Assembly: GCA_023678885.1 (NCBI GenBank)
Contig: CM042962.1
Span: forward strand, 20,040,336-20,104,335
DNA: 64,000 nucleotides
Reading direction: 5' to 3'
From: Pogostemon cablin
Taxonomy: Eukaryota; Streptophyta; Magnoliopsida; Lamiales; Lamiaceae
In this document: positions 23,935-33,785 of the stretch, one piece after another
Numbering within the stretch: position 1 is the stretch's first letter
How the letters are laid out: each line of letters begins with the position of its first letter
Made by a program: the position numbers and the translations under genes
The notes under the pieces: model-generated
Database searches by the model: none
The model's input: the letters and a program-made list of their open reading frames with translations, nothing else
What the model was told of the DNA's origin: nothing

Positions 23935-24733
23935 AACTACAAGAAAATTGCCGAATTCCAACGGCAAAAAATCGTTGGAAAATGCAAAAATATCATTGGA
24001 ATTCATGATTCCAACAGATATTCCAACAAATATTTTCTATTGAAAAAGTGGCTGTTTGAATGTCATTTTTTCAACAACATTTCAACCGTGTCAAAAATCC
24101 AACGGTGAATCCAATGATATTTTTTTGTTGAAATTTTTTTTATCAAAAAGTTATTCAACAATTTTTCCAATGGGATTTTCTTTTGGAATTACCGTTGGAA
24201 TAAATTCCAACGATCTTCGAACTTTGTTGGAATTTTCCAATGAAAAAAAAATATTTATTCGGATTCGAACCCTTGACCTCTTGCGAATATCACCTTATCA
24301 TTTACCAACTTAACTAATATATATTTTACGTTATAAATTGATATTTAAATTTATTGAAGTCTCTTTTTCGATGGAATTTTCATAGGAATTTTCCAACGGC
24401 TTAAGTTTAATTGGAATTTTTATTGAAAATTTCCAATGGTTTATCAAGCAATTGAAATTAGCATTGGAATTTTCCAACGATTTAAATTTATATGGGAATT
24501 TTCGTTTGAACTTTCTAACAATTTTAGGTTTTATAGGAATTTTCATTGGAAATTTTCAATAGTTTATCAGAGTATTGGAATTTTTCAATGATTTAAATTT
24601 CTATGGGAATTTTCGTGGGAATTTTTCAATGGTTTAAAATTTCATTTGAAAATTCGTTAGAACTCTAAAATTTCCAATGGATTTGCTTTTCTTTGGAATT
24701 TTTCTATTGGAATTTCATAGTTTTCTTGTAGTG
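23935..24733. mobile_element. Non-autonomous CACTA (En/Spm-like) element
   Basis: The left end reads AACTACAAGAAAAT and the right end, on the minus strand, CACTACAAGAAAAC; CACTACAAGAAAA is the common plant CACTA terminus. The first base of the left end has changed. Subterminal TTCCAACGG/CCGTTGGAA-type words, in both orientations, recur throughout, as in CACTA elements. About 800 bp, no transposase. I did not find a clear 3-bp duplication. It carries a tRNA-like segment. Confidence 0.75.
24261..24318 (-). other. tRNA-like segment with pol III A and B boxes
   Basis: On the minus strand TAGTTAAGTTGG (24305-24316) fits the A-box consensus TRGYNNARNNGG and GGTTCGAATCC (24261-24271) fits the B box. 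They are about 33 bp apart as in a tRNA. I see no acceptor stem, so it is not called a tRNA gene; it may be a SINE-like head captured by the CACTA element. Confidence 0.55.
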
Positions 24734-25140
24734 TACATTAGCGTGCATCCTTGAGAGAGAAACAGAAAATACATAATTAAATTGAAGAACCTAAAGAAAG
24801 TGTCGTTTAAATCTCTCCTTAAATCTTTCCATAAATCTCTCACCCATTGTTTTGATCTAATTTAGTACTGTACATTAGTGTTCAATGAAACTATTGTTAA
24901 GTATATTAAAGTGCATTCTTGAGAGAGAAATATAATTATGCGATTAAATTGAAAATCATACGATTGTACATTAGTGTGCATACTTGAGAGAGAAACAGAA
25001 AATACACGATTAAATTGAATAAATATTTTTATAAATTATACTTAAATCTCTCACTCATTGTTTTTATCTGATTTAGTGTACATTACTGTTCAATGAAACT
25101 AATGTTAAGTGCAAACGTTGAATTTTAATTGTTGTAAATA
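24734..25140. repeat. Degenerate tandem repeat, about two units
   Basis: The phrase 'ttgagagagaaacagaaaat' occurs near 24752 and 24982, and a variant near 24913. CATTGTTTT and TTCAATGAAACT words follow each in the same order. No coding capacity. Confidence 0.6.
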
Positions 25141-25299
25141 AGGGTAATGTTGGAAAAAGAAAAAAAGTTATGTATTCATCAGTAACTATATTAGGTCAAT
25201 GTATTTATTTGTAATTAAGCTATACATACGCGTACCTATTACTAATAATCACATATTATATCTATTAGTAATATTTTCACCCTAGTGTATTTATTAGTA

Positions 25300-26798
25300 G
25301 GCAAAGACTTTGGGTGAGACCATTTTACGGATACTAATTCGTGAGATGGATTATCTATTAACCTAATTAAATAAATTTGAAGGACCATATTTTTGGATGT
25401 TAATAAATTTTAAAATGAAAAATTAGTAGTAAAAAAATTAATTTGGCCTAATTAATTTTAAAGAGTCCTGTTTGGTTGACATTAAATTAGAATATTTAAA
25501 AATTCATTATAAAATAAAATTAATTAAAACTTGTATGTATATATATGTATTTTTTCTTCATATTTTCTTATATAATTTATATTTTTATTATTTAAAATAT
25601 AATAATTAAAATTTTATTATTAAATTAATTTATTTTTAATTTAAATATTATAAATTTATAAAATGTGTTGATATTTTAAAAAAGTAATGATACTTTTTTT
25701 TAATAAAAAAGACACTGATCAAATAAAGGTTATAATTTTTCATTTGAATTATGAAATTTCAACAGTATCTTGGAATGACTTCCGTAATAAGAATAAGATT
25801 GATAACTTTATAAGACAAAATGATATCTAATTGATGAAAAGTTATAACAGCATTGTGAACTATTTCATGAATAGTATATAGTATAAATGAAACATGATAA
25901 TATTTTATTTTAAAAAAGTGATAACATTTTTTTTTTAAAAAAATGATAACTAATTACGAAAGTGAATTTCACGAATATTTTATTATTTAAAAATATAATA
26001 ATTAAAAATTTATTATTAACTTAATTTATTTTTAATTTAAATATTATAAATTTATAAAATGTGTTGATATTTTTAAAAAGTAATAATATGTTTTTCTTTT
26101 TTTTTTTAATAAAAAAGATACTGATCAAATAAAGGTGATAATTTTTCATTTGAATTATGAAAATTCAACAGTATCATGGAATGACTTCCGTAAGAAGAAT
26201 AAGACTGATAACTTTGTAAGACAAAGTGCTATCAAATTGATGAAAAGTCATAACAGTCTTGTGAACTATTTCATGAATAGTTTATAGTATAAATAACACG
26301 TGATAATATTTTATTTTAAAAAAGTGATAACATTTTTTTTAAAAAATGATAACTAATTACGAAAGTGAATTTCATGAATAATTTATAGAATAGATAAAAC
26401 ATGAAAACATATTTAATAAAAGTGATACTAGATCAATGGACACTGATAACTTTCCGATTGAATGATTTCATCAATAATTTGTAGTACAGAGAAAAAGTGA
26501 TAATATTTTCAATATAAAGTAATATATCATCAATGAAAAATGATAATCGTCCTATTATACTATTTTATGAGCCAGTTGTGAGATGAATAAAATGTTATTA
26601 CGATTTTAATAAAAAATGATAATCACTCAAATAAACTATTATATAAACAATTCATAATATTAATAATAAAAAGTGATAACTGATTATGAATTCTTTAAAA
26701 AATAAAAAACGTATATATAATTTTTTAATAATTAATAAAATAATCTATTAAAATTCTATAAAAAAAATACAAAGGAGAAAAAAATTCATATTTTTTGA
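25300..26798. mobile_element. MITE copy, Mutator-like, long form, right end unresolved
   Basis: Begins GGCAAAGACTTTGGGTGAGA at 25300, the family terminus, and then consists of AAAAGTGATAAC units, the reverse complement of the array at 1200-1990. It contains a ~406-bp direct duplication. The right inverted end was not identified, so the right limit is taken as the start of the next copy. Confidence 0.5.
25571..26385. repeat. Tandem duplication, ~406-bp period
   Basis: Units 25571-25976 and 25977-26385 are collinear and nearly identical, sharing phrases such as GGAATGACTTCCGTAA and GTGAACTATTTCATGAATAG. They lie inside the long MITE copy. Confidence 0.85.
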
Positions 26799-27037
26799 AA
26801 AACAAAGACTTGTGTGAGATCGTCACAAAAGCCCTTATTTGAAATGGATAAAAAGTGATAACATCATTATCACGTTCGCTATAAAATGTTATTAATTTTT
26901 TATATTATAAATTGGTAATAAAATAGTTCATTGTACCAATACACTTTTCATCGATTGAATATTACTTTTCATTAATTATCACTTTTTGTCTGTTTCACGT
27001 AAGGGCATACTTGAGACTGTCTCACACAAGACATGCC
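26799..27037. mobile_element. MITE copy, Mutator-like (~240 bp)
   Basis: Its termini, ACAAAGACTTGTGTGAGA on the left and GTCTCACACAAGACATGCC on the right, are inverted repeats. It is flanked by near-identical 9-mers ATTTTTTGA (26790-26798) and ATTTTTTTA (27038-27046). The interior has ATCACTTTT and GTGATAAC units. Non-coding. Confidence 0.7.
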
Positions 27038-27047
27038 ATTTTTTTAA

Positions 27048-27307
27048 GGCAAAGACTTGTGTGAGACCGTTTCACATAAACCTTTATAAGAGACGAATGA
27101 AAAGTGATAACATAATTAATGAAAAGTGATACTCAATCGATGAAAAGTGATAATAGTGCAGTGAACTATTTCATAAATAATTTATAATATAAATAAAAAG
27201 TGATAATATTTTATATCGAGAGTGATAATATTTTATAACGAAATTGATAACTAATTATAAAAGAGTAGAATAATGTCATGTGAGACAATTTCACATGAGG
27301 CTTACCT
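27048..27307. mobile_element. MITE copy, Mutator-like (~260 bp)
   Basis: Left end GGCAAAGACTTGTGTGAGAC at 27048; right end, minus strand, GGTAAGCCTCATGTGA. A T-rich 9-mer ending TTTAA flanks both sides (27039-27047, 27308-27316). It lies next to the previous copy with only the T-rich target between. Confidence 0.7.
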
Positions 27308-27421
27308 TTTTTTTAATGTGCTAGCTACGCCTTTGTTCTTCTCCTTTTCATTCTCAAATCATGAACCTTTCTTTTTAATACAAATTTTCTTGTAAGACGT
27401 TATATATGTGAGACCGTTTGT

Positions 27422-29046
27422 TGATTGTTGTCATTTTCACCTAAATTTTAGTGTCTTTAATTATGGATTTTCAAATATTTTTATCCATATTTGTGTGACT
27501 TTTAGCGGAGTTTTATGTTAATTTGGAGAAGTGTATACATATTGACAAATGAGTGGAAACGAGCTTAAATGTGTATAAAATAGGTCAAAAGCGGAGTCGG
27601 GAGCTAAAACGGAGAAAATGGAACAGGGCACGCCTGAACAAGCCCCATGTTCTTGCACACGAGTCGTACACCAGCACACGCCCCGTGTACGAACATGGGC
27701 CTGTCCGAGGTGGCCATGTGCCAACATCAGAACAAGCTACACGCCTAGGAGTGGGTCGTGTGCTGCGCACGAGCCGTGTCCGGTAACACGCAGTACACGC
27801 CGAACTATGTGTGCAACGCACGAGCCGTGTGCTGCTACACGAGCCGTGTAGGCTGAATCCAGAATAAGTTGTGCACGTGTTCTAGAAGATTCCAATGGGT
27901 ATAAGTACCCAATTTGTGCAAAAACTGAAGGAGAGAGTCCATTTGAGCAGTTACCAAGATCAAACACACACTATCACACCACATTTACACACACACTCTC
28001 TCCTACATCCAAATCCACCAAATCCATCAATTTTTACCACTTTGAATTCATAATTCTCTCCATACATCTTTCACACACACCATCCTTAGAGAGTTTTGGG
28101 GCTTATTTGCATGGAAAGCATATGAAGGAAAGAGATCAACTCTTAATCGCAAGGGAAGAACTTCTACTTTTATTTTGCAATTCCTTTGATTTGAAGTTAC
28201 CAATGGCATTTTTTGGACTTTGTAAGGTTTGTAATATGATTGTTGGTGGCTACACCTCTTGTGAGACTAGCCACATGATGAGTTTAGATTAAACTAGATT
28301 TGTGAGATTTTTAATAGTAAATTGAAGTGATGATAGATTTCTTCTTATAAATTGTTATTCATGATTTATTTTGTTAATTGTGTGATGATTTCTATACACA
28401 TCATGTTAGGATGACCATTCCAATATTATGTGTTAAGAATAAATTGAATCAATTAGTGATATGATCATGCATGTTAGTATGAGGAGGTAAGTCATACCTT
28501 TTGAATGCTTAGAACACTTATAAGAGGACATTTGAGTAATTAAATGAGAAGAACCAAACTTAGAGTCATAGTACCTTCATGGGAATTGATAATAAGACCA
28601 ATCTAAGGGGATTTAATCTTGTAAAAGTGATGAGAACCTAGTCACCTTGGCCATAGGGACTAGGGGTACAATTACGATTGATTCTACTCCATTGTTGATG
28701 ATGTTTACTACTATAGTCTTGCATGTCTAGGATACTACCTCGACTAGGATTGTGGTTAACCTTGCACTCTTTCTAAGATCTATTTCAATCATTCCATTTC
28801 ATCTTTGTTCTTTGATAATCATAATATTTACTTATTTTCTAATTAATTTCTTAGAATAATTGTTTGTTCAAAACCTAAACTCAAATTCTATTACTTTTAC
28901 AAAGCATGATTAAAGGCAAATCCAGATACACATTGATTTTACTTTTCCCTTGGGACGATATTCAATAAATTTTGTTACTTGGTCACTATGTTTACAACAA
29001 TGATAGAGTTCTCTTACTCTAAATCATTTTAACCAAAAATAGGACT
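27422..29046 (+). repeat. Left LTR (right end approximate)
   Basis: Starts TGATTGTTGTCATTTTCACC. A GC-rich array of CACGAGCCGTGT-type words (27640-27850) precedes a G-box/heat-shock composite and a TATA box (27874-27907). The tail shares words such as TTGGTCACTATG with the right LTR. Frames in 27518-27967 are by-products of the array. Confidence 0.7.
27874..27907 (+). promoter_or_regulatory. G-box + heat shock element + TATA box, left LTR
   Basis: CACGTG at 27874-27879 adjoins TTCTAGAAGATTC at 27880-27892, a perfect three-subunit heat shock element (TTCnnGAAnnTTC). A TATA-like TATAAGTA follows at 27900. The right LTR keeps the same arrangement. Confidence 0.65.
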
Positions 29047-29053
29047 AAGAATA

Positions 29054-29070
29054 TGGCGTTGTTGCCAGGG
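29054..29070 (+). promoter_or_regulatory. Primer binding site, tRNA-Asp type
   Basis: TGGCGTTGTTGCCAGGG, a two-base variant of the Athila primer site. Confidence 0.8.
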
Positions 29071-29267
29071 CGAAAGCCTTCGGTGTAACGTGTTTGAAGT
29101 TGTTAGCTCTACTTATGACATTTTTCTTATTTTTGCATCTATATTTATTTTGAAAATCTTGTTCTAACTTGTTCTTCTTGATAGGTACACCAACCTTGAA
29201 CGAAGAGAAGAAGGAGCAAAATAAAAAATAGCAAGTGTAGAAAAGTTATAGAAGGTCACTTAAAGAG

Positions 29268-31215
29268 ATGATGAACATTGACCAATTCTACAATAATGGT
29301 GGAAATGGGGGATGGCAACGAGCTTATAATGAGAGTACATGCCAACTATATCAAGGATACAATTACACTCCATCAAGTTCTTACAATAATTTCTTATCCA
29401 CAATTTTTCAACCAAGTCTTTCAAGTTATGAGCATCAAAATGCCTACTCAATGCTTATTTCCAACTTTAATGGGGGAAAGTGTGGAACATGCTCAACTAC
29501 CAAATGGGGAATGGAACGTGTATGCAAAACGTGTATGTCCAAGGAAATTTCCAAGAAGAGTGTCCACCATATGATGATGGAAGACTTTCATTACAAGATC
29601 AATTAAGTTAAATGATGAAGATGCTTGAGGAAGATTATGAGGAAAGAAGGAAAGAAAGAGAGGAAGAGAGGAAAGAAAGAAAGGCGACAGAGAAGAGATT
29701 TGAAGCTTTGGAACGTCAAGCGAGAGAACTTGCTCATGATGAAGTAAATTTTCAAAATGAACAAAGCAAGTCTCTCGAAGATGATGAAGAGTTTTTAAAG
29801 GCTTGGAAAGAAAAGAAAGAGGTAAATTTGGTTGAAGAAGAGTGTGTCGAAGGAAAAAATGTTGAGCACAATTCAAAATGGAGAATGAAGAAAGAAAGAG
29901 TATCGGAAGAAGCGATGCGTGTAGAAAAGTTTGAATGTGATTATTGGGGCATTCCGATTACTCTTGATCCTATTCCTTTTCCTCAAATATGTGTTAAAGA
30001 AGAAAAGAGAGAATAGTTTGAGAGTTATGTTGCATTGAAAAAGAAGAAGATGGAGGAGAGTAAGGTGAAAGATGAAAAAGTCAAATCTATACATGAAGAG
30101 TGTACCACGAAAGTGGAAGACCTTGGGAAGGATGTAGTGCATTGTGAAATTAAAGGAAAAAGAACTCTTAATGCAAGGTGTGATTTGGAGATGAGTGAAA
30201 ATATGATGCCTTATTCTACTTATAGAAACCTTGATATGGGGAACTCAAGCCTACCACAACATGCCTTAAGGGTAAAAATGGATCTTTTATTTTGCCTTTT
30301 GGAAAGGTTGAAGACGTGTTGGTTAAGGTGAATGAGATGGTCTTCTCGGTTGATTTTATGGTACTTGGTATGGAAGCGAAGCCTCGAGTTTCGCTTACTC
30401 TTGGGAAAATTTTCTTTACAACCGAAAGATCTAGTGAAGATGAAGAAAAAGAGGAAGTCATATTGAGCTCGGAGGACAAAAATAATATATTATCATGCCA
30501 TCAAGGTGGAAAGGATGAATCATATCTTAAGACCCCAAATATTCCTCGGGATGAGTTTGAAAAGACTGAACAATCTTACTGCATAGAAGCTTTGAATCCT
30601 ATTATGAAAAATATTGTGAAAATTAAAAAGAAAGGGAATGAGGAAATAACAAGCATTGTTCCAGATGGTGAAAATGTTAAAGAATTGTTGGGAAGTAATG
30701 AGGAGAAGATTATTAGTGATTTCTGGTCCTTGTTTGATGATGAAAATTGTTGTGAAGAGGAGAAAGAGCTAGAACAAGATCATAAGGTAGTAAAAGGTGA
30801 AGCTTCGTTGAAGGCCAAGGACTCCAAAAAATTTGTACTTACAAGTAAAATCGAGAATAGGGGATACTTCAAGGTTATATGTGATCTTGGTACAAATGCA
30901 AATTTGATGCCTTAGAAAATTTTTGAAAAACTTAGCATTTGGAGGTTAAAGGAAACTCTTATTGGATTTGAAAAGTCTAATCTTTCTCATGTTGAACTTG
31001 ACAGGAATGAATCTCCGGATATTGAATGGAAGCTAGATAAAGAAGGAGATTGTTACTCTTGCAAAAGGAAAAAGCGTTCGTTGCATGATTCTCCCAAAAT
31101 GTCAAGTATGGTTAGTAAGAAGGGGGATACGGTCATAACGGACAAGAAGAGGGCAAAAAGAAAATTTAAAGTGAAGATGAAGGACGATTGGGCAAAGGAT
31201 TTTTGTGGAGTTTAA
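29268..31215 (+). pseudogene. Athila-like gag C-terminus and aspartic protease
   Basis: The Gly/Asn/Tyr-rich frame 29268-29606 resembles the region before the end of Athila Gag. Frame 29612-30016 is a highly charged coiled coil (EERRKEREEERKERKATEKR). The region 30150-30420 reads NARCDLEMSENMMPYSTYRN, then MPFGKVEDVLVKVNEMVFSV with VDFMVLGME, which matches the protease domain of Athila-type polyproteins (usually CDLGA..NLMP). A second loop, FKVICDLGTNANLMP, occurs at about 30870-30913, in a frame that starts at 30292. Stops and a frameshift near 30290 break the chain. The tail continues with Lys-rich sequence to about 31215. No RT follows. Confidence 0.65.
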
Positions 31216-31242
31216 AAGTTTAATTATGCGTCTAGCTTGAAG

Positions 31243-31275
31243 ACGTTAAATGTAACGCTTGATGGGAGGTAACCC
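31243..31275 (+). repeat. Athila-type conserved word after the coding part
   Basis: CGTTAAATGTAACGCTTGAT followed by GGGAGGTAACCCA resembles the conserved words after the ORF of Athila elements (of the type GTTGGGAGGCAACCCA). A related word is at 14112 in the element at 12063. Confidence 0.55.
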
Positions 31276-31384
31276 ATTTTTAATTGCTTTGATTTAGTTT
31301 CTTTGCATTTTGGTATGTAGGTTGATTGTGCTCGTGAGGAGAATGCATATTGGAGATATAAGAAGTGCTCAATTTGAAGTGTAA

Positions 31385-31625
31385 AGGTACGTCTCACCAC
31401 TTCTTGCAAACTTAAAGTTCAACTCTTGTTTTACTTTAAGTTTGGGGGGATAGTGCGTGGTGGACATACCTTGAGTTGTTGTGATGCATGTGCTTCTCTA
31501 CAAGAAGATCATTGTTGGAAACTACAAGGGTAAGTCCCACCACTTTTTGCAAACTTAATTCTCAACTTGTTTCGATTTAAGTTTGGGAGGAGAGTGCGTG
31601 GTGTGACTCACCACTTAAGTGTGTT
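31385..31625 (+). repeat. Two-copy direct repeat, ~130 bp
   Basis: Two copies of a unit with 'caccacttcttgcaaacttaa' type words, ending in TTTAAGTTTGGGNGGA and GAGTGCGTGGTG, near 31395-31470 and 31535-31610. The G-rich words look like polypurine-tract copies. Confidence 0.6.
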
Positions 31626-31739
31626 TATTATGTTGATTGAGAGATATTGTAAAATGGGGTAAATTTTAAAATTTTTCTCATGAATATTAATATAATTTTG
31701 GATCTTTTGGTTGGGTTGAAGTACATGCTAGTTCATATT

Positions 31740-32175
31740 TTTATCACAATTGTTGAGCTGATGGTTGTGATGAATTTTTGAGCATAAATGAGGTGTATTT
31801 GAAGTGTAAAAATAGGGGAAAACAAGGTTTGAAAGTCGAAAAATTACAAAAGAATGGTACAGAGCACAACCCATGTGCAGGACTCGGGCCTGTACACAAG
31901 GCCGTGCTCCAACATCAGAAGAAGATACACGCTCAGGACTAGCCCGTGCGCTGAACACGGGCCATGTCGTGTGTAGGAGCTCGGCTTGTGTACCGAGCTC
32001 GGTCATGTACACGAAGCCGTGTGCCAACATAAGAATCACCTTCTCGCCCAGGCCATGGCAAGTACAGTACACGAGCCATGTCGAGGCCAGACGCACGAGC
32101 CGTGTCGAGGGCAGATGCACGAGCTGTGTAGCTGACACGAGTCGAGTCGAGTTCTGTTCAGAAATTTTAAAAAGT
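31740..32175 (+). repeat. LTR-like fragment inside the interior
   Basis: It resembles the U3 part of the left LTR: a GTGTAAAAATAGGG-type phrase, then a CACGAGCC(A/G)TGT array (31870-32150), then AAGTTCTAGCTC in the place of the heat shock element. TATA box and the rest are absent. Confidence 0.45.
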
Positions 32176-32219
32176 TCTAGCTCATCGTGCATGCAGCCCG
32201 GTTGTCCATGTTAGCCATT

Positions 32220-33785
32220 TCCATCTCAAGATGCCTTTTCAGGGAGTTCACTTTACTATTTATCATCTCCATTTGCTTAGCATAGATTTGAATTTGCTTG
32301 GATTGGCATGGTACTTCATGTGTTATGTACTTGGGAGGTTTATTTGCTTTGTTAGTTTCTATATTTTTTAATAAGGTGGCAAATTCTTGAGCTTAAATGT
32401 TATTGGATAATGAGGATATGTGATAAATTTTCTTTTGATGGATGGAATTTTCGTTTTTGCATGTTATGTGTTTTTGTGTTGCTTCTTGTTTGTGAGTCTT
32501 TTTTATGTGTTTCGTTTGTATTTTTATTCTTGTATAGGGTTGTTTGGTGGTTTTTTTGGGATGTTGTGAGTCATTTTTGAATGTGAGTAATGACATGTTG
32601 TTTGACATAAGTGATGGCGAACTATGTTGAGAATCTCTACTCATTAAAATTGTGACATGTCCTATTTAACTTGTTCAATTCTGAGATGAATTGAGGTATA
32701 ATGAGTTCCTAAGGGTCCGAGCAAAAGCTTGTGAGCGTTTGAGCCTCAACCGCATCCATGGTTAATTTCTTCATGAGTGGATCAATTGATCCTTGGTAAA
32801 CTAGAACTTGCTCATGGACTACGGGAATGAGTCAGATTGGTGGAGATTAGTGAGATTATTTTAGGCCATCCTTGTTATATCATTGTCATTGCCATATATT
32901 TCTTTACCTATACATCATCCCTAGTTGGCCACTTTGAGCCTTTAAGCCTATTTCTTGTGATATAAGCACATTACAAGCCATGATTACCCACATAAGCTTT
33001 ATATATATACCCTTTGTGTGGGTGATTGAGGAGATGATGGTCTACGAGGTTTGTTGTGAGAAATGTGCAAGAGAAAGAAGGAAATGCTAAACAAGCAAGA
33101 AAAGGATGAAAAGAGCTCAAGCAAAACGTACATGCAACCTCAACATAAGAAAAAAAGAGCAAATCAACAAAAATATGCTCAAGGAATTCAAAAGTCGAAA
33201 GAAAGGAAGCATGCAAATTAAAAGAAGCTCAAGAAATCCAAGGAATGATAATGATTAGTGCTTGTGATTAGAAAAGAAAAGAAAGGAAGAATGAAACGTG
33301 AAGAAGTTGAAGAAGCTGATCATCTCTTCGATTACTTACACTTATAAGTCACTCTTATCCATATTCTCCCTACCATTATCAAAGAGCCTATCATTACATC
33401 CAAAAGTGTAAGTCCTTTTTGATCATTAGTTGAAGCCTTGGTGGCTTGTGAATGTAGTCTGTGAGCAAGCCTATGGTGCATCGGGTTTAATCGATTGATG
33501 AGTGAAAATTACCCTACTTCATAGAGTATTGAGTGCATTTTGATATCCGACGTGAGGTTTGGACCGAAAGTGACTTTATTACTCTTAATTTTCTTAGACT
33601 TGAACTTGTTAATTTTTCATGTCATGATTTTAATGTTGTAGTGTGACTTGATATGATTTTTAGTCCTTGTTACTTATGATATGTTATTGCTTATGTTCTT
33701 TAGGTCTTTCTCTAGGTGAAAATTCCCCCTCTCGTTTTCTCATTTTCGTTGCTCGAGGACGAGCAACACTTTAAATTTGGGGGGT
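32220..33785 (+). other. Non-coding part of the interior, ending in polypurine tract
   Basis: No ORF on the sense strand that I recognise. Contains the shared word ATCAAAGAGCCTATCATTAC (33377-33398) found in four other elements, and the pre-LTR words CTCGAGGACGAGCAAC followed by TTTGGGGGGT (33750-33785). Confidence 0.7.

Noticed and set aside
24261..24318. Functional tRNA gene
   Set aside because: A and B boxes fit, but I see no acceptor stem or clear anticodon arm.
27518..27967. Overlapping ORFs on both strands in the LTR
   Set aside because: They arise from CACGAGCCGTGT-type repeats, which leave several frames open.
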